A DNA stretch of 64,000 bases from Moraxella atlantae NBRC 14588. Its GTDB lineage: Bacteria; Pseudomonadota; Gammaproteobacteria; Pseudomonadales; Moraxellaceae. The notes beneath the pieces were generated by a model that did not search any database, was not told the DNA's origin, and saw only the letters and a list, made by a program, of their open reading frames with translations. The translations under genes were made by a program, and so were the position numbers. The number at the start of each line of letters is the position of its first letter. Position 1 is the first letter of the stretch. This document shows positions 45,724 through 54,446 of this stretch, in pieces. Location: NCBI RefSeq assembly GCF_001591265.1, contig NZ_BCUL01000011.1, positions 1 to 64,000 of the forward strand, given 5' to 3'.

Positions 45724-46566
45724 ATGTTAGACAATACGCAAACTCGAATTGAAACTACTTTTGCCGCGCTAAAACAGCAAAACAAAAAAGCCTTGATTCC
45801 CTATATCATGGCAGGTGACCCAAACCCAAATGTCACCGTTGAGCTACTGCACGATCTTGTCGCACATGGCGCGGATATTATCGAAGTCGGCTTGCCGTTT
45901 AGTGACCCGATGGCAGATGGTGAAACCATCGCGTTGGCAGGGGAGCGCGCGCTGGCAGGCGGTACGAGCACGCGCCAAGCGTTGGCTATCGTCAAGCAGT
46001 TTCGCGCCACCAACCAACACACGCCTGTGCTGGTGATGGGTTATTTAAATCCCGTTGAGATTTTAGGCTATGATAACTTCATCGCACTGTGCCAAGAGGC
46101 AGGCGTAGATGGCGTGTTGATGGTGGATTTGCCACCCCAAGAGGCAGGCAATTTTACCCAAAAACTTGCCAATTCACAGATGAATGAGATCTTTTTACTT
46201 GCGCCAACCACCTTGCCTCAGCGTCGTCAGCAGGTATTACAGCACGGCGGCGGCTTTATTTATTACGTATCGGTCAAAGGCGTGACAGGCTCAAAGGCGC
46301 TTGATACCGCCGAAGTCGGCACACAGGTGCAGCAAATCAAAGCGCAAACCGCCTTGCCCGTGTGTGTGGGGTTTGGCATTCGTGATGGTGAGTCTGCCAA
46401 AGCCATTGGGCAGTATGCTGATGGGGTGATTGTTGGTAGTGAATTGGTACGCCAGTTCGCCGATGTGGGCGATAATGCCGATCAAATTGCGGCCGCAAAA
46501 CAGCGCGTGTTGGCAAAAATGGACGAATTGCGCCAAGCCTTGGACAGTCTAACACCCAATCCATAA
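45724..46566 (+). CDS. trpA: Tryptophan synthase alpha chain
   Basis: TrpA cleaves indole-3-glycerol phosphate and channels indole to TrpB. The 280 residue TIM barrel has both catalytic acids (Glu and Asp) in DIIEVGLPFSDPMADG, plus ALIPYIMAGDPNP, MGYLNPVEILGYDNF, and the phosphate-binding VCVGFGIRDGESAKAI with DGVIVGSELVR. It follows trpB and precedes accD, a typical trpBA-accD-folC order. Confidence 0.97.
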   Translation: MLDNTQTRIETTFAALKQQNKKALIPYIMAGDPNPNVTVELLHDLVAHGADIIEVGLPFSDPMADGETIALAGERALAGGTSTRQALAIVKQFRATNQHTPVLVMGYLNPVEILGYDNFIALCQEAGVDGVLMVDLPPQEAGNFTQKLANSQMNEIFLLAPTTLPQRRQQVLQHGGGFIYYVSVKGVTGSKALDTAEVGTQVQQIKAQTALPVCVGFGIRDGESAKAIGQYADGVIVGSELVRQFADVGDNADQIAAAKQRVLAKMDELRQALDSLTPNP

Positions 46567-46613
46567 ACGTATGCTGTTGATTTTTTTATAAGATTTAGCT
46601 GTATTTGTCTGCT

Positions 46614-47543
46614 ATGAACCAAACCGCCCCACAAAACACCGACACGCCTACCAAGTCCGATGATTTGGCAGGTACGTGGCTGACGCGCCCGATTCCCACC
46701 GTCAAGCCCAGAACCAAAGTCACGCTAACCGCTGTTGAAACCGAACCGTCTACCGAATGCCCCAATTGCCATGCGGTGATTACTAACACCGCGCTGATTT
46801 TTAATGCGTATGTCTGCCCGCATTGCGATGAGCATTTGATCATGTCAGCGCGAACACGGCTAAAATGGCTGTTTGATGATATCGATGAGACGTTGGGCGG
46901 TGAATTGGTAACGGGCAATCCGATCGATTTTGTCGATAGCAAGCCGTATCCACAGCGCTTGCGTGAGGCACAGACCAAAACGGGTGAAAACGAAGCTTTG
47001 CTTGCCATGACAGGACGCGTGCGCGATTTGGCACTGGTGGCGTGTGCATTTGATTTTGGCTTTATGGGTGGCTCGATGGGCTCGGTGGTTGGCGATCGTT
47101 TTGTCTTGGCGACCAAAACTGCGTTGGCACGGCGCATGCCACTGGTGTGTTTTGCTGCGTCGGGTGGGGCGCGGATGCAAGAGGGCTTGTTGTCATTGAT
47201 GCAGATGGCACGCACGGCAGCGGCGATTGAGCGGCTTAAGCAAGCGCAAGTGCCGTATTTGGTGGTGCTGACCAACCCTGTGTACGGTGGCGTGACGGCA
47301 AGCTTGGCAATGCTTGGCGATATCCAATTGGCAGAGCCTAAGGCGATGATTGGCTTTGCAGGCAAGCGCGTGATTGAGCAAACTGTACGCGAGGTGCTCG
47401 ATGAGCCGTTTCAACGTGCCGAATTTTTGGCAGAGCACGGTGTGATTGACCAGGTGGTGCATCGCCATCAGCTCAAAGATACGATTTATCGCTTATTGAG
47501 CAAATTGACGTTTTACCAAACTTTATCCAATCAGCCTGTTTAA
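46614..47543 (+). CDS. accD: Acetyl-CoA carboxylase carboxyltransferase subunit beta
   Basis: AccD with AccA transfers the carboxyl group from biotin to acetyl-CoA. From ATG 46614 it is 309 residues. An N-terminal extension precedes the zinc ribbon (ECPNCHAVITNTALIF, then YVCPHCDEHLIM). The carboxyltransferase core includes FGFMGGSMGSVVGDRFVLA, CFAASGGARMQEGLLSLMQM and LTNPVYGGVTASLAMLGD. An intrinsic terminator follows. The ribosome site is weak; an in-frame TTG at 46605 is the alternative start. Confidence 0.96.
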   Translation: MNQTAPQNTDTPTKSDDLAGTWLTRPIPTVKPRTKVTLTAVETEPSTECPNCHAVITNTALIFNAYVCPHCDEHLIMSARTRLKWLFDDIDETLGGELVTGNPIDFVDSKPYPQRLREAQTKTGENEALLAMTGRVRDLALVACAFDFGFMGGSMGSVVGDRFVLATKTALARRMPLVCFAASGGARMQEGLLSLMQMARTAAAIERLKQAQVPYLVVLTNPVYGGVTASLAMLGDIQLAEPKAMIGFAGKRVIEQTVREVLDEPFQRAEFLAEHGVIDQVVHRHQLKDTIYRLLSKLTFYQTLSNQPV

Positions 47544-47566
47544 GCATTGATTTGAAGTAATAATTG

Positions 47567-47597
47567 CCAGCGTTTGTCAGCGCTGGTGTTTTTTTGA
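47567..47597 (+). terminator. Intrinsic terminator after accD
   Basis: CCAGCG (47567-47572) and CGCTGG (47581-47586) pair around an 8-base loop, followed by TG and a run of T. Confidence 0.8.
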
Positions 47598-47661
47598 TCA
47601 TAAATTTTTTTGATGATAAGTTTTTTAGCCGCATTAATCCAGTGAATGAAACGAGAACGAT

Positions 47662-48963
47662 ATGCAAACTAAACCTTTAACCGCGCAAGATAGCCTCAAT
47701 GACTGGCTGATCTATGTTTATGGTATTCATGTGTCGGCGATTGACTTGGGTTTGTCGCGTGTGTTGCCTGTGTTTGAGGCGCTGAACATCGGGCAACCAA
47801 ACGCGTATGTGTTCACTGTGGCAGGCACCAATGGTAAAGGCTCAACCACCGCTACCTTGGCAGCCATTTGCCAACAGGCAGGCTACAAAACCGCGTTGTA
47901 TCAATCACCGCATTTGCTGGTTTTTAATGAGCGTATCAAAATCAATGGGCAAATGGTCAGTGATGAGGCGTTGGTAGCGGCATTGTATCGGGTTGAGCAA
48001 GCGCGACTGGCGTGTGGGGTGACGTTGTCGTTTTTTGAGATGACCACGCTTGCTGCTATGCTGATTTTTGTCGAGGCTGACTGTGATGTTTGGGTGCTTG
48101 AGATTGGACTGGGCGGACGGTTGGATGTGGTCAATATCATTGACCCAAACTTGGCGGTGATTACCAACATCGGCATTGATCATGTTGAATGGTTGGGCAA
48201 TACCCGTGAGCAAATCGGTGTGGAAAAAGCAGGGATTTTGCGCGACGACATCACGCTGGTGTATGGCGAAGCTGACATGCCAAGGACTATACCGCCGATT
48301 ATTGCCAAGCACCATGTCCACGTGTTGCAATACGGGCAGGATTATGCTTATAGCAGCGAGCAGGATGCAATCCACTGGCAATACAGCCAGGCAGGCGTGA
48401 CGTTGTCGTTACCATTACCCAATTTGTCGTTGCATAATACCGCCACTGCCATCACCGCAGCATTGGCAAGCAACCTGACCATCACGCGCGCGCATATTGC
48501 GCAAGCTTTGCCACAAGTGCATTTGGCAGGGCGTTTTGACCGCCGTCAAATACAAGGGCGGCAATGGGTGTTTGATGTGGCGCACAATTCGCACGGCATT
48601 ACGTTTTTGCTCAGCCAATTTGTGCCATATTGGCAGGCGTATCGCGCCGACCACCCCGACGCGCAACTGTATTTAATCATTTCGATGTTGCTTGATAAAG
48701 ACATCGACAGCGTGTTGCACCACTTGCAAACTTTGCCAGTTGTGCAAGTATTTAGCGGTGTGCTGGATAATCCACGCGCAGCGGATCAACAATTGTTACA
48801 AAATAAACTAAACCAGTATTTTACCACTCCCGTGACGGTGTTTGATGAGCTAACCGATGCCGCCCAAGCCGCGTTAGCAAACAGCCGCACCGATGACTTG
48901 ATACTGGTCTGTGGCTCGTTTTATACCATCAGCGGTGTGTTAAAAACGCTGGCGCAGGTTTAG
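47662..48963 (+). CDS. folC: Folylpolyglutamate synthase / dihydrofolate synthase FolC
   Basis: FolC adds glutamate to dihydropteroate and extends folylpolyglutamate tails. The 433 residue Mur-ligase-type enzyme has the P-loop VFTVAGTNGKGSTTATLAAI (about residue 55), the omega loop YQSPHLLVFNERIKING, IGLGGRLDVVNIIDP, ITNIGIDHVEWLG, EKAGILRDD and the C-terminal domain motif HLAGRFDRR with VFDVAHNSHG. accD-folC order is conserved. The tnpB element is inserted 34 bp after its stop, between it and the LysM/SPOR gene that normally follows. Confidence 0.96.
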   Translation: MQTKPLTAQDSLNDWLIYVYGIHVSAIDLGLSRVLPVFEALNIGQPNAYVFTVAGTNGKGSTTATLAAICQQAGYKTALYQSPHLLVFNERIKINGQMVSDEALVAALYRVEQARLACGVTLSFFEMTTLAAMLIFVEADCDVWVLEIGLGGRLDVVNIIDPNLAVITNIGIDHVEWLGNTREQIGVEKAGILRDDITLVYGEADMPRTIPPIIAKHHVHVLQYGQDYAYSSEQDAIHWQYSQAGVTLSLPLPNLSLHNTATAITAALASNLTITRAHIAQALPQVHLAGRFDRRQIQGRQWVFDVAHNSHGITFLLSQFVPYWQAYRADHPDAQLYLIISMLLDKDIDSVLHHLQTLPVVQVFSGVLDNPRAADQQLLQNKLNQYFTTPVTVFDELTDAAQAALANSRTDDLILVCGSFYTISGVLKTLAQV

Positions 48964-49103
48964 GCGTGCGTATGGTTGAGCTTGATACAAGCTTGTGTTT
49001 ATCATCCGTTGCCGTAAACCCACCGACTTTAGGCGGTGGATATAAGGCAACTTTGAAACCATGCTTACACACAGAAACTTATTAAATATGTTAAACTAAC
49101 CCC

Positions 49104-50210
49104 ATGAAAACCCTCAAGCTACGCATAAAAGACAAACACACAGCAAAGCTAAACCGCCTAAGCGGTTTGGTCAATTTTGTGTGGAACTATGTGAATGACT
49201 TGAGTTTTAAATACCTACAACGTACTGGTAAATTCTTTAGTGCCTATGACCTAAACGAATACACCAAAGGTAGCGGTGAACTGCTAGGCTTGCATTCTCA
49301 AACCATACAAGCTATCAATGAAACCTACGCCAAATCGCGACGCCAATTCAAAAAGGCTAAATTATCATGGCGAACCAACAACCCAAATTCAAAACGTAAA
49401 TCACTTGGTTGGCTACCATTTAAACAATCCGCTATTAAGCACATTGCCACCCACCAAACAGGCAAAAAAGGCTTAAAATCAACCCTACAGCTTAGTTTAG
49501 CCAAAGGACAAAAGCTAATCATCGATCTATGGGACAGCTACAATCTTGCCCTGTATGACCTCAATACGGTTGAAGTGGTGCAAGACAGCCGTAACCGTTG
49601 GTATGCCTGTATCACCGTTAAAGACTATCCTAAAACACCATGCGGAGCAGGTAGTGTCGGTATTGACTTAGGCTTAAAAGACAGTGCCACCACCTCAAAC
49701 GGCGATAAACTACAAATCAAGCAAACACAGGCATGGGCTAAAAAATTGGGTGTCGCCCAACGTGCCAAAAATAAAAAACGTGTTAAGGCTATCCACGCCA
49801 AAATCAAAAACACACGTCAAGACCTCATACACAAATTCACCACAGGGCTAGTTAAAAACAATGCCCTAATCGTGGTCGGTGATGTTAAAACCAGTCAATT
49901 TAGCAGTAAAAAAGGCAAACTAGCCAAATCGGTTTACGATGCAGGTTGGTTTGAACTCAAACGCCAACTGACCTACAAATGCAAGCATGCAGGTTGCCGT
50001 TTTGAAATCGTAAATGAGAAATACACTACCCAAACTTGCTCGTGTTGCGGTCAAATTGACAGCAATAGTCCGAAAGGTAGCGCAGGTTTGCGAATAAGAG
50101 AATGGACTTGTGCAAAGTGTGGCACATGGCATGATAGAGATATTAACGCCAGTAAGAACATTCTTGCGGTCGGGCTTGACCGTCTAGCAGTAGGAATCCC
50201 CTCACTTTAG
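49104..50210 (+). CDS. tnpB: RNA-guided nuclease TnpB (IS200/IS605 family)
   Basis: TnpB proteins are RuvC-type nucleases guided by an omega RNA made from the element's right end, and ancestors of Cas12. The 368 residues include an N-terminal wedge/REC-like part, RuvC-I in VGIDLGLKDSATTS (Asp188), a zinc ribbon (TCSCCGQ at about 308 and CAKCG at about 338) and RuvC-III in HDRDINASKNIL (Asp344/346). The RuvC-II position reads IVVGDVKTSQF, with Gly-Asp where most TnpBs have Glu-Asp or Glu-Asn; Glu305 in NEKYTTQ may replace it. The gene end (AVGLDRLAVGIPSL) lies within the right-end stems. The start has no strong ribosome site. Confidence 0.93.
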   Translation: MKTLKLRIKDKHTAKLNRLSGLVNFVWNYVNDLSFKYLQRTGKFFSAYDLNEYTKGSGELLGLHSQTIQAINETYAKSRRQFKKAKLSWRTNNPNSKRKSLGWLPFKQSAIKHIATHQTGKKGLKSTLQLSLAKGQKLIIDLWDSYNLALYDLNTVEVVQDSRNRWYACITVKDYPKTPCGAGSVGIDLGLKDSATTSNGDKLQIKQTQAWAKKLGVAQRAKNKKRVKAIHAKIKNTRQDLIHKFTTGLVKNNALIVVGDVKTSQFSSKKGKLAKSVYDAGWFELKRQLTYKCKHAGCRFEIVNEKYTTQTCSCCGQIDSNSPKGSAGLRIREWTCAKCGTWHDRDINASKNILAVGLDRLAVGIPSL

Positions 50211-50227
50211 GGAGGGGAGGAAGTCAA
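50161..50227 (+). ncRNA. Predicted omega RNA scaffold of the tnpB element
   Basis: By analogy with characterised TnpB systems, the omega RNA comes from the 3' end of tnpB plus the right end, with the guide downstream. Stems CGGTC/GACCG and CCCCTC/GAGGGG are present. The guide would start near 50228. The upstream limit of the scaffold cannot be set from sequence. Confidence 0.5.
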
Positions 50228-50307
50228 AATTGCTTAGTTTAAGGGCAAAATCGCCGCAATATCATAATAGCAATGCAATAACAGCGACGACACAGTGGGG
50301 TAGCGTG

Positions 50308-51588
50308 ATGAAATTTTCTAAACAAATCTTGCTTAGCGCGGCTATGATGGTTGGCGGTAGCGTACTGTTGTACGCCACCGTGCACCAAATTTTGCAAAAT
50401 GATGACACACCTGCTGTCGTGCAAGCCCCTGCCATGCCCACAGCCAATCAAGCCGCTGTCACTGCCAATCAGCCTTTGACCGTAGACGCCGCCACCGAGC
50501 AACGCTTGCTGGTTGAAAAACAACGCCAACGTGAGGCACAAGTCGCCGCCCAAGAGCGTGCCGCCCAGCAATATCTCAACGAACAACAACGCATTGAAGC
50601 CGAAGCCCTAGCGCGTAGCCGTGCCGAAAATGAACGTTATGTACAGCGCGCAGCAAGCAACACCAACACACCAACAAGTGCGTCCAGCTCACAGCCTGCC
50701 CACACGACCAGCTATTCTAACAACACAGCCACCACTAATCCAAAGATCACCGCCACCGTTGTACGCCCTGTCGTCACCCCACGCCCTGTTGAGGTGGTTG
50801 AGGTCATCGAGCCAAGCAAACCTGCCAAACCCGCAACCCAAGCCAACCTACAGGCTAACCATGTAAAGACCAACCCAAAGCCAGAGACGCAAGCACCACC
50901 AATACAGTCTAAGCCAGCAACCAAGCCCAATCCTGAACCCGTTGCGGCAAAACCGACGCCCAAAAAACCTGCTGAACAACTTACAGCCAAAACCGCCACC
51001 AAACCTGAAACCAAAAACACGATCGAATCGGCCGCTGCAAGCAATATCACACACACGCGCGCTGATCAGCATCAAGTTAAAGCAGGCGAAGGCTTGATCA
51101 GCCTAGCGCGGCGCTATGACATGCCGACATCGGTGCTTGCTGCCGCCAATGACTTGCCTGCCAATGGACAACTGCGCGTAGGACAAACGCTAAAAATACC
51201 GTCACAAGCGCAGGTTCAACGCATCAAACGTGAGGCTGAACAAGAGCAAGCGCGTAAACAGCGCGAAGCTGAGCAAAAAAAACAACAGCGTGAACAATTT
51301 GCGGCGGCGCAACAAAAGCTGCGTGATGCCCGACGCAACGTCAAAGAAAACGACGCTAAAGGTAACTTTGGCGTACAAGTTGCGTTAGCGGCTGACGATG
51401 AGCGTGCCGATGCCATTGTCAAAGAGCTTAAAGCTGCAGGCTATAAAGTCAAAACCAGCCAAACCAGTCGCGGTGTGCGCGTCGTCGTTGGCCCTGAAAC
51501 AGGCAAAGAGGCCGCCTTAGCGCTCAAAGACAAAATCAACGCCGACCCGCGCGTCGATGCCAAAAACGGATGGGTGCTATACTGGTAG
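50308..51588 (+). CDS. LysM and SPOR-like envelope protein
   Basis: A 426 residue single-pass envelope protein (start ATG 50308 after GGGGTAGC). One N-terminal membrane helix (ILLSAAMMVGGSVLLYATVH) is followed by a Gln/Ala/Arg coiled stretch, a Pro/Lys/Thr-rich spacer, a LysM domain (HQVKAGEGLISLARRYDMPT to GQTLKIPSQ, about 255-300) and a C-terminal SPOR-type domain (FGVQVALAADDERADAIVKE, then GYKVKTSQTSRGVRVVVGP). LysM and SPOR both bind peptidoglycan, SPOR preferring glycans stripped of peptides at septa. This suggests a DedD/FtsN-like division role, in line with its folC neighbour. Confidence 0.85.
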   Translation: MKFSKQILLSAAMMVGGSVLLYATVHQILQNDDTPAVVQAPAMPTANQAAVTANQPLTVDAATEQRLLVEKQRQREAQVAAQERAAQQYLNEQQRIEAEALARSRAENERYVQRAASNTNTPTSASSSQPAHTTSYSNNTATTNPKITATVVRPVVTPRPVEVVEVIEPSKPAKPATQANLQANHVKTNPKPETQAPPIQSKPATKPNPEPVAAKPTPKKPAEQLTAKTATKPETKNTIESAAASNITHTRADQHQVKAGEGLISLARRYDMPTSVLAAANDLPANGQLRVGQTLKIPSQAQVQRIKREAEQEQARKQREAEQKKQQREQFAAAQQKLRDARRNVKENDAKGNFGVQVALAADDERADAIVKELKAAGYKVKTSQTSRGVRVVVGPETGKEAALALKDKINADPRVDAKNGWVLYW

Positions 51589-51718
51589 TAAAGCCGCTTA
51601 ACCATTTTTTAAGCGACATATCCTGTCGCTTAGTGCAATTACTGCCTTGCGTCTACTGCCTGTCTTGGCAATAATAGCTTGCATTAACAATACAAAAATA
51701 AGGTAAAAAGGGCGGGTG

Positions 51719-52270
51719 ATGACTAAGGCAGTGGCAGCGATCATGATACTGGCATTTTTGGCGGTTGCGCTGTTATTGTGGCTAAGCCGTGCTGCTCACA
51801 CACCTGCTTACAGCCACCATCAACGCACCCATAACCGCCGCAAAAATCACCCCGTCAAAGGAGATGAGCTTGCTGTCTGGCCATTTCAGCCCATGCCGCT
51901 AATGACCAACACTGAAGTTGCGTTTTTTGTTCAGTTACAACAGGCGTTGCCTGAATACTTAATTTTTAGCCAAGTGCAACTATCGCGCATCATCGCCCCA
52001 CTTGATGATACCAATGCCGCGTTTTGGTTCAACCGCATTTGCCGCATGAGCATCGATTATGTCATCGTAGATACCGATGGGCAGCGCGTACTGCTTGCCA
52101 TTGAGCTTGATGACCATACCCACAACACCGCCAAACGCCAACAACAAGACCGCAAAAAAGACAAAGCCTTAACCAGTGCAGGCCTGCCAGTCGTGCGGTT
52201 TGACTGCACCCAGCTACCTAACATATCCGTATTGCGCCAAACATTGTATGATGCCATGACTCGCGCGTGA
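51719..52270 (+). CDS. DUF2726 domain membrane-anchored protein
   Basis: A 183 residue protein with an N-terminal membrane helix (AVAAIMILAFLAVALLLWLS) and a C-terminal DUF2726 domain, which resembles a PD-(D/E)XK-type fold: LMTNTEVAFFVQLQQALPEY, then MSIDYVIVDTDGQRVLLAIE with LDDHTH, and LPVVRFDCTQLPN. The D...(I/L)E-D pattern could form a nuclease-like site, but activity is unproven. ATG 51719 is preferred to the overlapping GTG 51716. Confidence 0.8.
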   Translation: MTKAVAAIMILAFLAVALLLWLSRAAHTPAYSHHQRTHNRRKNHPVKGDELAVWPFQPMPLMTNTEVAFFVQLQQALPEYLIFSQVQLSRIIAPLDDTNAAFWFNRICRMSIDYVIVDTDGQRVLLAIELDDHTHNTAKRQQQDRKKDKALTSAGLPVVRFDCTQLPNISVLRQTLYDAMTRA

Positions 52271-52313
52271 GACGCCGCTTGCCATCCAATGACGCAATAA
52301 TTGATAAAAACAG

Positions 52314-52341
52314 TTGCATTCAGTGCTAAAATCGCTATAAT
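52314..52341 (+). promoter_or_regulatory. Promoter of tRNA-Trp
   Basis: TTGCAT (52314-52319) and TATAAT (52336-52341) are 16 bp apart, 20 bp before the tRNA. Confidence 0.7.
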
Positions 52342-52360
52342 ACGGATTCTCAACCACCAA

Positions 52361-52436
52361 AGGCGATTGGCTCAATTGGTAGAGCATCGGTCTCCAAAAC
52401 CGAGGGTTGGGGGTTCGAGTCCCTCATCGCCTGCCA
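52361..52436 (+). tRNA. tRNA-Trp (CCA)
   Basis: A 76 nt cloverleaf with acceptor AGGCGAT/ATCGCCT, D-arm GCTCAATTGGTAGAGC, anticodon loop CTCCAAA (CCA), T-arm GGGTTCGAGTCCC and encoded terminal CCA. It precedes secE as in other gamma-proteobacteria. tuf, usually just upstream, is absent here. Confidence 0.96.
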
Positions 52437-52708
52437 ATCTTGGCATGATATGGTCAAACTTATTGGCAAATAAACAACTGTCGATACAACAAACCATATA
52501 GCCTATCTAAAACGTATTTCTAGTTGCCCACTGCCAGCGTTATAAGCGTGATTTTTTGGCGGCTTTTGTTGTAGACTAAAACATTAAACATCATTGGGGT
52601 AGTGAACGTTTTAGGTACAAGATAATCGCGTGTGATAGCGCGTATATACACAGATCAATTGAACACCGCCAAATGGCAGCAAATAGCGCGACAGTTAGAG
52701 ATTAACCC
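52437..52708 (+). other. tRNA-Trp/secE intergenic region
   Basis: These 272 bp should hold the secE promoter. AT-rich stretches occur (about 52560-52640), but no box pair is convincing. No gene or repeat is seen. Confidence 0.3.
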
Positions 52709-53182
52709 ATGAAAAAAATGCTAGAAAATAAACTCGCAGCCATGACAGGCGATCAGTTTTCTAGCCCGACGGCAAAACGTGCTTTAAGTCAGCCAGATGC
52801 GGCAATCACGCTGGCAAAACAGTCTTCGCCCAAAGATATTGTGCTATGGGTGCTTGCTATTGCTGCTTTGATTGCTGCCACACTGACCAATGCGTATTTA
52901 CCGCAGTATTGGCAGCCTGCTAGCAGTGTGTGGACGCGGATCGCAGTTATTGTAGGTCTGGTTGTGTTTGCTGTGCTTTGCTTGGCTTTGACCCAACAGG
53001 GACGCGCGTTTAAGACGTTGTTGGCAGATTCACGAATTGAGCTGCGCCGTGTCACGTGGCCAAGTAAAGCAGAAGTCACCCACTATACATGGCAAGTGAT
53101 CGTCATGACGGGTCTGTTAGCACTGTTGGTTTGGCTGATGGACATGGCATTTAGCGCGGTTATTCGTTGGATCATCGGTTAA
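52709..53182 (+). CDS. secE: Preprotein translocase subunit SecE
   Basis: SecE clamps SecY in the translocation channel. The 157 residue protein is the three-helix form: helices at about 48-64, 75-95 and 127-150. The amphipathic signature before the last helix is ADSRIELRRVTWPSKAEV followed by THYTWQVIVM. The N-terminal 45 residues are a polar extension. It is followed by a terminator-like hairpin and nusG. Confidence 0.94.
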   Translation: MKKMLENKLAAMTGDQFSSPTAKRALSQPDAAITLAKQSSPKDIVLWVLAIAALIAATLTNAYLPQYWQPASSVWTRIAVIVGLVVFAVLCLALTQQGRAFKTLLADSRIELRRVTWPSKAEVTHYTWQVIVMTGLLALLVWLMDMAFSAVIRWIIG

Positions 53183-53203
53183 TCACTCGATTTTTTGAGC
53201 ATG

Positions 53204-53227
53204 AACCCGCCTCGGTGGGTTTTTATT
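53204..53227 (+). terminator. Terminator-like hairpin between secE and nusG
   Basis: AACCCGCC and GGTGGGTT pair in a compact stem (53204-53221) followed by TTTTAT. It may partially terminate before nusG. Confidence 0.5.
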
Positions 53228-53294
53228 TATTCTGATTTTGCTTAGTGGTCACAGCGTTGGCAAGCTAAGTTTTGACTGGTAAAACATAGGACAC

Positions 53295-53831
53295 ATGGCT
53301 ATGCGTTGGTATATCGTACAGGCGTTTTCAGGCTTTGAAAAACAGGTGCAGCGTTCGTTGATTGAGCGTATCAAGCGCAGTGACTACCAAGATTCTTTTG
53401 GGCAGGTACTGGTGCCAACCGAAGAAGTCATCGAAATGCGCGACGGCAAAAAGCGCAAAAGTGAGCGCAAGTTTTTCCCTGGTTATGTACTCATTGAAAT
53501 GGATATGAATGATCACACCTGGCACTTGGTCAAGGATTGCCCGCGCGTGATGGGCTTTATCGGTGGTACGCCCGAAAACCCTGCACCGATCACGCCAAAA
53601 GAGGCTGAAACCATCTTAAACCGCTTGACCAGCAATGAAAACCGCCCACGCCCCAAAACCTTATTTGAACCAGGTGAAGAATTGTTGGTCATTGACGGCC
53701 CATTCACCGAGTTCCGCGGCTTGGTAGAAAAAGTTGATTATGAAAAATCACGCTTACAGCTGACCGTCAATGTCTTTAACCGCCCTACACCTGTCGAGCT
53801 AGAGTTTACCCAAGTTGAAAAATTAAGCTAA
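53295..53831 (+). CDS. nusG: Transcription antitermination factor NusG
   Basis: NusG binds RNA polymerase and links it to Rho or to ribosomal S10. The 178 residues comprise the NGN domain ([34 protein letters not shown], and the [16 protein letters not shown] segment) and the C-terminal KOW domain ([20 protein letters not shown], ending [10 protein letters not shown]). The AGGAC upstream suits either ATG 53295 or ATG 53301 (MRWYIVQ). It is followed by an intrinsic terminator and the rplK promoter. Confidence 0.97.
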   Translation: MAMRWYIVQAFSGFEKQVQRSLIERIKRSDYQDSFGQVLVPTEEVIEMRDGKKRKSERKFFPGYVLIEMDMNDHTWHLVKDCPRVMGFIGGTPENPAPITPKEAETILNRLTSNENRPRPKTLFEPGEELLVIDGPFTEFRGLVEKVDYEKSRLQLTVNVFNRPTPVELEFTQVEKLS

Positions 53832-53851
53832 TCATAAGCTTATTGTTGGTC

Positions 53852-53890
53852 TGCACCTCGATGAATTGTGACAGCTAGGTGCATTTTTTA
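53852..53890 (+). terminator. Intrinsic terminator after nusG
   Basis: GCACCT (53853-53858) pairs with AGGTGC (53877-53882) with T residues following at 53884-53889. Confidence 0.65.
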
Positions 53891-53891
53891 C

Positions 53892-53919
53892 TTGCGTTTT
53901 ATAAGATTTTGGCTATAAT
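53892..53919 (+). promoter_or_regulatory. Promoter of the rplK-rplA operon
   Basis: TTGCGT (53892-53897) and TATAAT (53914-53919) are 16 bp apart, with the start near 53926, giving a leader of about 90 nt before rplK. In relatives L1 represses translation by binding this leader. Confidence 0.7.
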
Positions 53920-54014
53920 ATTTGCCTTTTAGTGCGTAGGCTGACTATATAGGTCTTTGGCGCACGCTAAACGGGGAGCCTCACGGCGTTTGCACCCATC
54001 TATCGGAGTCTATC

Positions 54015-54446
54015 ATGGCTAAGAAAATTGACGGCTATATCAAGCTGCAAGTGCCAGCAGGTAAAGCCAATCCATCACCACCCATTGGTCCTGCGTTGGG
54101 TCAAAAAGGTGTGAACATCATGGCGTTTTGTAAAGAATTCAACGCCGCTACCTCAAGCATGGAACCTGGCTTGCCAATTCCTGTTGAAATCACAGTTTTC
54201 AACGACAAGTCATTTACCTTTATCATGAAGTCGCCACCTGCGGCATTCTTGCTACGCAAAGCAGCAGGTATCCAAAAAGGTTCTGGCGTACCGAATAAAA
54301 ACAAAGTTGGTAAAGTAAATCGCGAACAGCTTGAAGAAATCGTTAAAACCAAAGACGCAGACTTAACCGCAGCAGAGATTGAAGCGGCTGTACGTACCAT
54401 TGCAGGTACGGCGCGTTCAATGGGTATTGAAGTGGAGGGCGTGTAA
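54015..54446 (+). CDS. rplK: 50S ribosomal protein L11
   Basis: L11 forms the stalk base with rRNA and interacts with translation factors and RelA. The 143 residues show [35 protein letters not shown] and [20 protein letters not shown], and end [16 protein letters not shown]. The ribosome site GGAG precedes ATG. The stop overlaps the rplA start by one base. Confidence 0.98.
   Translation: MAKKIDGYIKLQVPAGKANPSPPIGPALGQKGVNIMAFCKEFNAATSSMEPGLPIPVEITVFNDKSFTFIMKSPPAAFLLRKAAGIQKGSGVPNKNKVGKVNREQLEEIVKTKDADLTAAEIEAAVRTIAGTARSMGIEVEGV

Larger units (their letters stand above)
48998..50227 (+). mobile_element. IS200/IS605-type element carrying only tnpB
   Basis: This 1.23 kb element lacks tnpA. 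The left end after TTTAT holds CCACCG-ACTTTAGG-CGGTGG (about 49020-49039). The right end holds CGGTC/GACCG and CCCCTC-ACTTTAGG-GAGGGG. The two terminal hairpins share an identical 8-base loop. No terminal inverted repeats or target duplication are seen, as expected for this family. The three short elements share both ends. It is inserted between folC and a LysM/SPOR gene. Mobilisation would need a TnpA encoded elsewhere. Confidence 0.9.

Noticed and set aside
46595-47365. Long open frame (256 codons) antisense to accD
   Set aside because: It lies wholly opposite a well-conserved gene, has no ribosome site, and its sequence is the low-complexity complement of accD codons.
52301-52501. Short coding frame over tRNA-Trp
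   Set aside because: Same reason: it runs through the tRNA gene.
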